Shown here piece by piece: positions 14,390 to 22,119 of a DNA stretch of 23,602 nt. Every line of letters starts with the position of its first letter. The stretch's first letter is position 1. The notes under the pieces are model-generated. The model was not told where the DNA came from. It searched no databases and saw only the letters and a program-made list of their open reading frames with translations. The stretch is from CAYNLX01 sp964441535 (GTDB lineage Bacteria; Bacillota_I; Bacilli_A; RF39; UBA660), in contig CAYTXQ010000006.1 of assembly GCA_964441535.1 (NCBI GenBank), positions 1 to 23,602 of the forward strand. Reading direction: 5' to 3'. The translations under genes and the position numbers were made by a program.

Positions 14390-16193
14390 AATTTCTATTT
14401 TGTCTATATCTTTCTTTTTCATCTAGAATTTTCTTTCTTAATCTTATTTCAGTAGGAGTTACTTCTACATATTCATCTTCTTCTATAAATTCTAAAGCTT
14501 CTTCTAAAGTGAATGTTTTAGCTTTATTTAAAGTTATTGCTTCATCTGCATGAGAACTTCTTGTATTAGTTAATTCTTTATTTTTACATGGATTAACATT
14601 TAAATCATTATCTCTATTATTTATCCCTATTATCATACCTGAATAAACTTCTTCAGAAGAATTAACTATCATAGTACCTCTATCAGTTAAATTAAATAAA
14701 GAATATCCAAAAGTGGTACCATTTACCATAGAGACTAGTACACCATTTTTACGTCCTGATATTTCTCCAGCATATGGTTTATAAGAATCAAAACTTCTTA
14801 CCATTATACCTTCACCTTTAGTATTGGTTACAAAAGTACCTCTATAACCTATTAAACTTCTAGTGGGAGCACTAAATTCTAATCTAGTATAACTATCTTC
14901 CATTGATGAAACAGATTCTATAATGGCTTTTCTATCAGTTAAATCACTAATAATAGTACCAGCATAATCATTTGGTAAAGTAATTATTACTTTTTCATGT
15001 GGTTCACACTTTTTATCATCTATTTCTTTAAAAATAACTTGAGGTTTAGATACAGATAGTTCATATCCTTCTCTTCTCATGTTTTCTAATAGTATTGATA
15101 AATGAAGTTCTCCTCTACCTGATACTTTAAATCCATCCTGACTTTCTAAATCTTCTACTTCTAAACCAACATTAGTTTCTAATTCTTTATATAATCTATC
15201 TCTTATATGTCTATTAGTTAAAAATTTACCACTACGTCCAGCAAAAGGAGATGAATTAACTAAAAAATTCATACTTAAAGTAGGTTTTTCTATTTCAATT
15301 GGTGGAAGTGGATCTATAATACCTTTTTCACATATAGTGTCCCCTATAGATATTGAAGGACATCCTGCTACAATAACAATATCTCCATAATATGCTTCAT
15401 CTTTTTCTACCTTTTTAATTCCTTCATTAATATATAATTTTGAAATTCTAAAATCACTAGTACTTCCATCATTTTTTATTAGAGTAACTATTTCTCCACT
15501 TTTTAATTTACCTTTATTAACTCTTCCTATACCTAATCTACCAATATAATCATCATATGCTAAAGATGATATTTGACATTGTAAATTATCTTCTAAACTA
15601 CCTTTAAATGGTTCTACATTATTAATTATAGTTTCAAGTAATGGAGAAATATTATCACTTACATCATTTATCTCATATTTAGCTATTCCTTCTTTTGCTA
15701 TTCCATATATAATAGGAAAATCTAATTGTTCGTCAGTAGCACCTAATTCTAGGAATAATTCAAAGGTCATATCAACTACTTCTACTACTCTTGCATCTTT
15801 TTTATCTATTTTATTAATAAATAATATTGGTTTTAATTTATTTTTTAAAGCTTCTCTTAAAACAAATCTTGTTTGAGGCATTACTCCTTCAGCAGAGTCA
15901 ACTAAAAGAACAACTGTATCAACAGTTTTAATTACTCTTTCAATTTCACTTGAAAAATCAGCATGACCTGGAGTATCTACTATATTTATTTTATAATCTT
16001 TATATCTTATAGAACAGTTTTTAGCAGTAATAGTAATACCTCTTTCTCTTTCAATAGTATTACTGTCCATTATGCAATCTACTATAACTTCATTATCTCT
16101 AAAAACTCCATTTTGTTTTAATAATGCATCAACTAAAGTACTTTTTCCTGCATCAACATGCGCTACAACTGCTATATTTATTATCTTTTCCAT
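14388..16193 (-). CDS. typA: Ribosome-associated GTPase TypA/BipA
   Basis: A 601-residue translational GTPase that aids 50S assembly and stress adaptation. The GTPase motifs are HVDAGKST (G1), ERERGITI (G2), DTPGHADF (G3) and NKIDKKDA (G4). The BipA-specific C-terminal domain is clear: GYSLFNLTDRGTMIV, SGMIIGINNRDNDLNVNPCK and PTEIRLRKKIL. G1 reads HVDAGKST where BipA proteins usually read HVDHGKTT; the Ala is the form seen in TetM/EF-G-type factors. The ATG at 16193 is preferred, with AAGGGGAAG upstream; a longer in-frame start lacks a site. It has its own promoter and terminator, sitting between two pilin genes. Confidence 0.96.
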   Translation of the reverse strand: MEKIINIAVVAHVDAGKSTLVDALLKQNGVFRDNEVIVDCIMDSNTIERERGITITAKNCSIRYKDYKINIVDTPGHADFSSEIERVIKTVDTVVLLVDSAEGVMPQTRFVLREALKNKLKPILFINKIDKKDARVVEVVDMTFELFLELGATDEQLDFPIIYGIAKEGIAKYEINDVSDNISPLLETIINNVEPFKGSLEDNLQCQISSLAYDDYIGRLGIGRVNKGKLKSGEIVTLIKNDGSTSDFRISKLYINEGIKKVEKDEAYYGDIVIVAGCPSISIGDTICEKGIIDPLPPIEIEKPTLSMNFLVNSSPFAGRSGKFLTNRHIRDRLYKELETNVGLEVEDLESQDGFKVSGRGELHLSILLENMRREGYELSVSKPQVIFKEIDDKKCEPHEKVIITLPNDYAGTIISDLTDRKAIIESVSSMEDSYTRLEFSAPTRSLIGYRGTFVTNTKGEGIMVRSFDSYKPYAGEISGRKNGVLVSMVNGTTFGYSLFNLTDRGTMIVNSSEEVYSGMIIGINNRDNDLNVNPCKNKELTNTRSSHADEAITLNKAKTFTLEEALEFIEEDEYVEVTPTEIRLRKKILDEKERYRQNRN

Positions 16194-16223
16194 GGTTACT
16201 TCCCCTTTTTTAGACACTAACAA

Positions 16224-16252
16224 ATAATACTACAAAAAAAGAAAATAAGCAA
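16224..16252 (-). promoter_or_regulatory. Probable typA promoter
   Basis: TTGCTT (16247-16252) and TATTAT (16224-16229) on the minus strand are 17 nt apart. The -35 lies in the 3' arm of the preceding terminator stem. Confidence 0.55.
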
Positions 16253-16266
16253 GAGAATTTGCTTAT
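16234..16266 (-). terminator. Intrinsic terminator after the second pilin copy
   Basis: On the minus strand ATAAGCAA pairs perfectly with TTGCTTAT across ATTCTC, followed by TTTCTTTTTTT. Confidence 0.88.
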
Positions 16267-16275
16267 AATTAAATT

Positions 16276-16787
16276 TTAATTGTTTGTCAGAAATTCATAT
16301 GTAGCAGTACACATATCTTTTGTTTCTGTTATATTATTTACTGCACTATTATAATTCGCTATAGCATCTGGCTGAAAATTATTTATAAAATCTTGATATT
16401 CGATATCATCTAAATAGAAAGACCCAACATAGGTTCTATAATTTCCATCATTATAGAATAAATATGTTATTTGTCCCTCATTATCAATAAATATACATCC
16501 TGGATTTTTAAAATTTTTATCTGTATATCCATTTTCTTTTAACCATTCTAATGTATAACAATTCATATAGTAAGACGGGAATGTTTCTGATGCTTCATCT
16601 TTGTTAACGGTATATGCTGTCTTCGCTATTTCTTCTATTGATCTTAATTCAAGTTTAAAGGCATTAAACTTTGCTTTATTCATTAATCCTACTACTGCTG
16701 GTGTTGCAAGTAATATTAATATTGCTAGTATTACTATTACTGCTAATAGTTCTATTAATGTAAATCCCTTTTTATTTTTCTTTTCAT
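16276..16787 (-). pseudogene. Type IV prepilin copy 2, frameshifted after the start codon
   Basis: Starting at ATG 16787 (with the same ATAGGAG site as pilin 1), the leader reads MKRKIKR and then leaves frame. The A-tract has two more A than pilin 1, so GFTLIELL lies in the -1 frame. No start codon exists in that frame before an upstream TAG. The downstream frame is otherwise open to 16276. It encodes the same N-terminal helix and MNCYTLEWL region, followed by a different C-terminal domain (DDIEYQDFINNFQPDAIANY, then KDMCTATYEFL). An internal ATG at 16683 would give a protein without the signal helix. It is either silent, phase variable, or rescued by -1 slippage at A AAA AGG. Confidence 0.8.
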
Positions 16788-16805
16788 AGAAAAACTCCTA
16801 TCATT
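16514..16805 (-). repeat. Pilin repeat unit, copy 2
   Basis: Partner of 14021-14310: one base substitution and two extra bases in the A-tract. Same orientation, about 2.5 kb apart, flanking typA. Confidence 0.9.
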
Positions 16806-16824
16806 ATCAATAAAATTACAAATA

Positions 16825-17019
16825 TTATTTTTTCAAAGTTAACGCTCTAACACCTGTCTTAAAACATCCTGCTGTTACAATATTAACCTGATCAGATCAA
16901 TCTTTAATATGAATTTTAGGTAGAACAATATTTCTATCAAAAGAATCAGTCTCCTTATTATAAATTTTTTCCATTGTAACTTTCTCTGTTAACTTTATTT
17001 CATTTACTACTTTACTCAC
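16825..17019 (-). pseudogene. Small ORF interrupted by an in-frame TGA
   Basis: From GTG 17019 (with AAGAGG 7 nt upstream) the frame encodes 40 residues, MSKVVNEIKLTEKV through FDRNIVLPKIHIKD. It then meets TGA (16897-16899) and stays open for 23 more codons (SDQVNIVTAGCFKTGVRALT then LKK) to TAA. The protein-like composition on both sides suggests a small gene of about 64 codons broken by a nonsense mutation, most simply TGG to TGA. I do not recognise the family. Its ribosome binding site lies in the 3' arm of the terminator hairpin at 17023-17058. TGG serves as Trp and TGA as stop elsewhere in the window, so recoding is unlikely. Confidence 0.4.
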
Positions 17020-17022
17020 AAT

Positions 17023-17058
17023 AAAACCTCTTTGTTAATTATAACATAAAGAGGTTTT
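17023..17058 (-). terminator. Long hairpin after helD, probable terminator
   Basis: A perfect 11-bp inverted repeat, AAAACCTCTTT and AAAGAGGTTTT, encloses 14 nt that include GTTATAATTAAC. On the minus strand it follows the helD stop by 14 nt and has a TTTTATT tail. On the plus strand the tail is longer, so it may act bidirectionally. Confidence 0.65.
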
Positions 17059-17072
17059 TATTTAACAATATT

Positions 17073-19109
17073 TTAATTAATTTTATTATTATATATTATC
17101 ATTTCATGTTGTGCTCTAGTACATGATACATAATATAAATATTTTTCATTTTCTTTATAATCATTATTTACAGTGTTATAGACTATTACTGAATCAAATT
17201 CCAAACCCTTTGACATATATGATGATATTATTATAATTTCTTTTTTAAAAGTAGTACTATTATTATCTACTAGAGTTATTTGAATATCATTTTTTAATAA
17301 ACTATATAATTTATATGCTTCCTTATCATCTTTAGTTATTATAGCTATTGATTTATAATTTTGTCTTAATAAATTTATATCATTTAATAACTGTTCTTTT
17401 AAATTTTCTTCTTTTCTAAATAATATTGGTTTAGAATTTTCTTTTCTTATTGCACTTACATATTTCAAATCTAATATTTTATTTGCATAATCTATTATTT
17501 CTTTACTTGAACGATATGTTTTATTTAATTCTAGATATTTATTCTTTCCATTAAATAAATCTTGTAAATCATTTAAACTATTATACTTATAATAAGGATT
17601 AATAGTTTGATTAATATCTCCTAATATTGTATATCCTGCTTTTCTAAATATTTTAGATAGTATTATATATTGAATTTTTGGATAATCTTGAGCTTCATCT
17701 ACTACTACCTGTTCTATTAATTTATCGTAATCAAATCCTTCTAATATTCCTTTTACATAAACAAATAAAGATGCATCTTCATAATTAATTTTTTTATTTA
17801 AAAGAATTAATTTATTTAAATCTTTTTCATTAACTTTTACTTTAGAATATTTACTTTTAAAAAATTCATAATATATTTTTTTAATATCTAATTTTATATT
17901 TAAGTTATCTTTTAATAATTTTTGATAAGATAATATTTTACCTTTATTTCCACGAGTAACTTCATAACTAAGTTTAGTTGCTATTTCCTTAATCCTCAAA
18001 AATAATGGGAATTTACTATATTTATAATGCAGCATATTATTTAATTCCTCTTTTGTATAGTCATACACCTTACTAAAAGTAATATCTCTAATAAAACTTG
18101 CATTATTAACAATATCATTTAAATATTCATTAATATCATCTATTATTTCATCACTCTGTTTATACTTGACTAATTCTGAATTAGTTTCTTCGTATTTATA
18201 ATATCTTGCTATAAAATCTACAAAAGTTTCTACTTTTCTATATTCTCTAATTTTTGAATTTAAAAAATCATGAAATGTAGTCTGTAAAGTGTTTTCTTCA
18301 CCAAGTTCTGGAAGAACTTGAGATATATACTCAGTAAATACTTGATTAGGTGATATTATTAATATATTTTTTGATGTTAAGTTTTTAATTTTATATAAAA
18401 GAAAAGCTATTCTATGAAGTGCCACTGAAGTCTTACCACTTCCTGCTATACCTTGAACAAATAAATTTTTATCTTCAACATTTCTTATTATTTTATTTTG
18501 CTCTTGCTGAATAGTATTTACTATATTTTTCATTTTTTCACTAGATTCACTAGCTAATACTTCTTGTAATAAATCATCATCAATATTAATACTTGTATCA
18601 AATATATTTATAATTTTACTAGCTTCTATTTTATATTGTCTTTTTCTTTTTAATTCACCTTTTATAATTCCACCTGGAGAATCATATTCACAAAGTCCTA
18701 ATTCATAATCATAAAATAAACTACATATAGGACTTCTCCAGTCATAAATTAAATGTTCTTTATCATTATCCAAATATGTAATTCCGATATATACATTTTC
18801 ATCTTCTAAAGAATCTTCTTTAAATATTACTGATCCAAAATAAGGATTATTTTGAATTTTATAAAGTTTCTTAAAATATTCTGCTTTAATACTCAAGTCA
18901 TATGCTTCCTGTTCACTTTGAACCATTAATGATTTCATTTCTTGAGGATCTAAATCACTTTGATTATCCCAGATATAACGTTTAAATTCTGTTGCTTTTT
19001 CTTCTCTAGCAAGTAAATCACTACCCATAATAGAGAGTTTATCTCTAATAACATTAATTGTTTTATCAAGTCTTTCTTTTTCTAAATTTCTTTCATGTAA
19101 TGATAAAAT
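17073..19109 (-). CDS. helD: HelD-like UvrD-family helicase, probable ATT start codon
   Basis: A 678-residue superfamily 1 protein. An N-terminal coiled coil (about 1-70) is followed by a HelD-type insertion (YIGITYLDNDKEHLIYDWRS). Walker A is GIAGSGKTSVALHR, Walker B VVDEAQD, motif IV LNKTYRSSKEI, motif V SYMSKGLEFDSVIVYN and motif VI YYVSCTRAQHEM. HelD proteins bind RNA polymerase and release stalled complexes using ATP. The first ATG (19028) has no ribosome binding site and would remove the first part of the coiled coil. The frame stays open 27 codons further (LSLHERNLEKERLDKTINVI...) to an ATT at 19109, placed 8 nt after a perfect AAGGAGG. No ATG, GTG or TTG exists at that position. Confidence 0.88.
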   Translation of the reverse strand: MLSLHERNLEKERLDKTINVIRDKLSIMGSDLLAREEKATEFKRYIWDNQSDLDPQEMKSLMVQSEQEAYDLSIKAEYFKKLYKIQNNPYFGSVIFKEDSLEDENVYIGITYLDNDKEHLIYDWRSPICSLFYDYELGLCEYDSPGGIIKGELKRKRQYKIEASKIINIFDTSINIDDDLLQEVLASESSEKMKNIVNTIQQEQNKIIRNVEDKNLFVQGIAGSGKTSVALHRIAFLLYKIKNLTSKNILIISPNQVFTEYISQVLPELGEENTLQTTFHDFLNSKIREYRKVETFVDFIARYYKYEETNSELVKYKQSDEIIDDINEYLNDIVNNASFIRDITFSKVYDYTKEELNNMLHYKYSKFPLFLRIKEIATKLSYEVTRGNKGKILSYQKLLKDNLNIKLDIKKIYYEFFKSKYSKVKVNEKDLNKLILLNKKINYEDASLFVYVKGILEGFDYDKLIEQVVVDEAQDYPKIQYIILSKIFRKAGYTILGDINQTINPYYKYNSLNDLQDLFNGKNKYLELNKTYRSSKEIIDYANKILDLKYVSAIRKENSKPILFRKEENLKEQLLNDINLLRQNYKSIAIITKDDKEAYKLYSLLKNDIQITLVDNNSTTFKKEIIIISSYMSKGLEFDSVIVYNTVNNDYKENEKYLYYVSCTRAQHEMIIYNNKIN

Positions 19110-19146
19110 ATTAAATACCTCCTTCTTATCTTGTGTTTCAACAAAG

Positions 19147-19185
19147 AAAAAATAGCGCTAAATATATATTTATTTATGTGCTATT
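19147..19185 (-). terminator. Intrinsic terminator in the helD leader (candidate attenuator)
   Basis: On the minus strand AATAGC pairs with GCTATT, extended through an AT-rich inner stem (TAAATATATATTTA region), followed by TTTTTTC. It lies about 80 nt after the helD promoter start site and 40 nt before the helD start codon, so it would stop transcription ahead of the gene unless disrupted. Confidence 0.6.
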
Positions 19186-19261
19186 GTTGTACTAAAATTA
19201 TGTATTTAGAACTAATAAGGTTCTTTAAGTAAATGTGTTCTAATTTCTCTTTATAAAACAC
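19181..19261 (-). CDS. Possible 26-residue leader peptide of helD
   Basis: A GTG-initiated frame reads MFYKEKLEHIYLKNLISSKY and ends IILVQQ. Its TAG stop lies inside the 5' arm of the leader terminator, the layout expected for ribosome-controlled attenuation. Against it, the predicted transcript begins only about 5 nt before the GTG and there is no ribosome binding site. A chance frame is possible. Confidence 0.3.
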   Translation of the reverse strand: MFYKEKLEHIYLKNLISSKYIILVQQ

Positions 19262-19272
19262 TCGACTTGTTA

Positions 19273-19301
19273 ATAATATTACTTTATAAAGATGTTGTCA
19301 A
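19273..19301 (-). promoter_or_regulatory. Strong SigA-type promoter of helD
   Basis: TTGACA (19296-19301) and TATTAT (19273-19278) on the minus strand have a 17-nt spacer. Transcription would begin near 19266, giving an untranslated leader of about 155 nt. Confidence 0.78.
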
Positions 19302-19317
19302 GTATTTTTAATAAAAG

Positions 19318-20418
19318 TTAACTATATGCTCTAGTCGGAGGAGTAAAATTACTTGTCCATCTAGCAATGTTTGATATTCTTATCTCATCTATGTATCCCC
19401 AAAAGAAATTAGAACCATAGTCATATATAGAATTTGCTCCTATAAATGTTCTAGTTCTCCATTGTAAATTTGTAAAATTATATGTATAAGTACTATTTAA
19501 TGCAACTCCATCAATATACACTTTTAATATTGTTCCATCGTATACTAAAGCTATATGATGCCAAACATATTTTGAAGTAGTCATTTCTTTATAAATCAAA
19601 GATTCAGAAGCATAATATGACACATTACCAGAAGTAATTCCAATACTAGGATTTATAAATAAGGTTCCTCCTTCATTAGGATTTGATTGACTTCCTAAAG
19701 GAGATATACTAACTAAAGCATTACTACCATCTGAATAAATATTTATCCACATATCCACTGTAAATTGTGAATCACCATCTGGTAAATTATCACTTGTAAT
19801 ATCTAAAAAAGAATTTAAAGCACTAAAATAGAAAGAAGAATTACCAAACTTACTTTTAGTAGTGCTAACTGTTACATTATGGTTTATTATACTATTATTA
19901 GATAAACTACTATCAGTAAAATCTTCTCCATGTAATAGTATTGATGTATTTACATCATTTCCATCATGATATGAATTACATTCTACTTCTGTTGTTATAC
20001 TTGATCTAGTTACATCATCTATATTTGTTTCTTCTATTCCATTTCCTTTATTATCTACTAAACATATTGAATATTTATATACTCCCGATACTGTTCCTTT
20101 TTCTATCTTTACATAACTACTTTCATTATATGCATTACTATATGATGACTTTGTACCTGTTCCGCTTTGTAATTCTATATCACTTAATAATATATATTTT
20201 GCTACTTCACTATTTTTTGGTAATATACTTTCATCTGTTACTGCTTTATCTTTAACTGCCCCTACTATTTGATTTGCTTCTATTACATAAGTGTTTTTTT
20301 TCGTTCTATTTAAAATTACTATTACACTTGCCACTGCTATAATTATTAATATAGCTAATATAATTATAACTACCAATAATTCTATTAACGTAAAACCTTT
20401 TCTTTTAGATTTTTTCAT
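19318..20418 (-). CDS. Type IV prepilin-like protein fused to a LamG-like lectin domain
   Basis: A 366-residue protein. The leader MKKSKRKG precedes FTLIELLVVIIILAILIIIA, a canonical prepilin peptidase site with Glu5 and a long helix. A Ser/Thr-rich pilin-like region follows (about 45-150) with two Cys (SICLVDN and VECNSYH). From about residue 160 to the end there is a concanavalin A/LamG-type jelly roll: SFYFSALNSFLDI, FTVDMWINIYSDG, WHHIALVYDGTILKVYIDG and GYIDEIRISNIARWTSNFTP. Such domains bind glycans or matrix proteins and also occur in phage tail proteins. The ATG at 20418 has AAGGAG upstream. It has its own promoter; no clear terminator separates it from helD. Confidence 0.88.
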   Translation of the reverse strand: MKKSKRKGFTLIELLVVIIILAILIIIAVASVIVILNRTKKNTYVIEANQIVGAVKDKAVTDESILPKNSEVAKYILLSDIELQSGTGTKSSYSNAYNESSYVKIEKGTVSGVYKYSICLVDNKGNGIEETNIDDVTRSSITTEVECNSYHDGNDVNTSILLHGEDFTDSSLSNNSIINHNVTVSTTKSKFGNSSFYFSALNSFLDITSDNLPDGDSQFTVDMWINIYSDGSNALVSISPLGSQSNPNEGGTLFINPSIGITSGNVSYYASESLIYKEMTTSKYVWHHIALVYDGTILKVYIDGVALNSTYTYNFTNLQWRTRTFIGANSIYDYGSNFFWGYIDEIRISNIARWTSNFTPPTRAYS

Positions 20419-20441
20419 AAAAGACTCCTTATCATAAACCA

Positions 20442-20470
20442 ATTTTATTGCTTTTTAAGAGTTTTGTCAA
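20442..20470 (-). promoter_or_regulatory. SigA-type promoter of the LamG prepilin
   Basis: TTGACA (20465-20470) and TAAAAT (20442-20447) on the minus strand are separated by 17 nt. It lies directly after the rluD-like gene. Confidence 0.75.
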
Positions 20471-20477
20471 ATTCATA

Positions 20478-21377
20478 TTATTTGTCTATTTTTTCGAGAA
20501 AAACTTGAAATTCTTTAGGTAAAGGAGAACTAAATGTCATTTCTTTCTTACTTGTAGGATGTATAAAAGTTATTTTAGCTGAATGTAAGAATTGACCAAA
20601 TGAATCACTTAATTTATTTCCATACACTGGATCATTATGTACCGGATAACCTATATAAGACATATGAACTCTTATTTGATGAGTTCTACCAGTTTCAAGT
20701 ATAAGACTTAATAAAGTATAATCTTTATATCTTTCAATAACTTTAAGATTAGTAATAGCTTTTTTAGAATTATTACTGGTTACTGTCATTTTTTTTCTAT
20801 CAGAAGTATCTCTTCCTATAGGGGCATCTATAGTTGCAGAAGCATGAGGAAAAACTCCATCAACTAAAGCAACATATTCTCTTTTTACTTTTTTATTTTT
20901 AAAATCATCTGATAGTATTTCATGAGCCTTGTTAGTTTTAGTTACAAGCATTAAACCTGATGTATCCTTGTCTATTCTATGAACTATTCCTGGCCTTAAT
21001 TCTCCGTTAATATCACTTAATTCATCTGTATGATACATAAGACCATTTACTAGAGTATTTGAATAATTACCACTTCCAGGATGAACTACTAAACCACTTG
21101 GTTTATCTATAACTATAATATCATCATCTTCATACACAATGTTTAAATTCATTTTTTGAGGTTCAACATCCATGTCTTTTAAGTAATTATCTTTTATTAA
21201 AATATTATCATTTTCTTTTACTGTATAATTAGATTTAACTTTTTTATCGTTAACTAATATAAATTCATCATCTATCATCTTGGAAATAAGAGATCTACTT
21301 AAATCCAACTCTTTATATTCACTCAAAAATTTATCTAATCTAATACCATAATTATTTTCTACTTTTAGATTTTTCAA
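20478..21377 (-). CDS. rluD: RluD-family 23S rRNA pseudouridine synthase
   Basis: A 299-residue RluA/RluD-type enzyme. The N-terminal S4 RNA-binding domain (about 10-70) contains RLDKFLSEYKELDLSRSLIS. The catalytic domain has RPGIVHRIDKDTSGLMLVTK, with the essential Asp in HRIDKDTSG, then GRTHQIRVHM near the C-terminus. Exact rRNA targets cannot be told from sequence. TTG at 21377 is the likely start, with AAAGGAG 9 nt upstream; the ATG at 21386 lies directly against that site. It overlaps the 3' end of lspA by 26 nt, as lspA-rluD pairs often do in Bacillota. Confidence 0.92.
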   Translation of the reverse strand: MKNLKVENNYGIRLDKFLSEYKELDLSRSLISKMIDDEFILVNDKKVKSNYTVKENDNILIKDNYLKDMDVEPQKMNLNIVYEDDDIIVIDKPSGLVVHPGSGNYSNTLVNGLMYHTDELSDINGELRPGIVHRIDKDTSGLMLVTKTNKAHEILSDDFKNKKVKREYVALVDGVFPHASATIDAPIGRDTSDRKKMTVTSNNSKKAITNLKVIERYKDYTLLSLILETGRTHQIRVHMSYIGYPVHNDPVYGNKLSDSFGQFLHSAKITFIHPTSKKEMTFSSPLPKEFQVFLEKIDK

Positions 21378-21828
21378 TTTTATCATCTCCTTTTAATATA
21401 CTAAATATAAGAAGAACTACTCCTGCTACTGTACACATATCACTTACATTAAATACAGGAAAAGGATAATTAAATATATAAAAACTAAAGAAGTCTCTTA
21501 CATAACTCAAAAACAGTCTATCAATTAAATTTCCAATAATTCCTCCAGTTAATAAACCAAAAGCAAGTATATTTCTTGTATTGGGTTTAAAAGTATACAT
21601 ATATCTATAAATAATAATTAAAGCTATTATAGTAAATATTATTAATAATGTAATTCTGTTACTTAAAATACCCCAGGCTGCACCACTGTTATGTAAATTT
21701 GTAATATAAAAAAAGTTTCTTATTACTTTTATAGTTTGATTCACATCCATAGTAACATTTACTATAGATTTAGTAATTTGATCTACTATTAAAAACACAA
21801 CTGATAAGATATATATTTTTTTATTCAT
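21352..21828 (-). CDS. lspA: Lipoprotein signal peptidase (signal peptidase II)
   Basis: A 158-residue polytopic membrane aspartyl protease that removes prolipoprotein signal peptides. Four transmembrane helices are visible. The catalytic Asp residues are in GGIIGNLIDRL and PVFNVSDMCTVAG; NLHNSGAAWGIL is also a family signature. The start is ATG 21828, with TTAGGTG upstream; the in-frame GTG lies inside that site. It is followed by rluD with an overlap and preceded by ylmC, in a compact minus-strand operon. Confidence 0.96.
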   Translation of the reverse strand: MNKKIYILSVVFLIVDQITKSIVNVTMDVNQTIKVIRNFFYITNLHNSGAAWGILSNRITLLIIFTIIALIIIYRYMYTFKPNTRNILAFGLLTGGIIGNLIDRLFLSYVRDFFSFYIFNYPFPVFNVSDMCTVAGVVLLIFSILKGDDKIEKSKSRK

Positions 21829-21864
21829 CTGTTTCACCTAAAAGAATTATACTACATTAACGTA

Positions 21865-22089
21865 TTATAAATCTACTAATATTACATCTTCTCCTATTTT
21901 ATTTATCTGATCAAAAGTCATAGTTGTTTCTTTATTTCCCATAGTAATACTCTTGAGTATTTTTTTAGGTTCAACTAAAAAAAATAATATAACACCGTTC
22001 TGATTTATTTCTGCATCTACTATACGTCCTATTTTTCTTCCATCTTTAGTACTAATAATATCTTTTGTTTGTAAGTCAGAAAGTCTCAT
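21865..22089 (-). CDS. ylmC: YlmC/YmxH-family PRC-barrel sporulation protein
   Basis: A 74-residue PRC-barrel protein: MRLSDLQTKDIISTKDGRKI, then GRIVDAEINQNG and later TFDQINKIGEDVILVDL. This matches the YlmC/YmxH family, small proteins conserved in endospore formers and often next to sigG, as in B. subtilis. The role is not well defined. ATG 22089 is preferred, with AGGTGG 5 nt upstream. It lies 30 nt after the OapA-like gene. Confidence 0.88.
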   Translation of the reverse strand: MRLSDLQTKDIISTKDGRKIGRIVDAEINQNGVILFFLVEPKKILKSITMGNKETTMTFDQINKIGEDVILVDL

Positions 22090-22119
22090 ATTAACCACCT
22101 AATTAATTATATGTAAAAT

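Noticed and set aside
16897..16899. TGA read as tryptophan or selenocysteine
   Set aside because: TGG encodes Trp in priA, fmt and the other genes, TGA ends the HlyD-like accessory gene, and no selenocysteine insertion element is evident.
20025..20255. Leu/Tyr-rich plus-strand frame inside the LamG prepilin gene
   Set aside because: Antisense to a well-supported gene and of low complexity.
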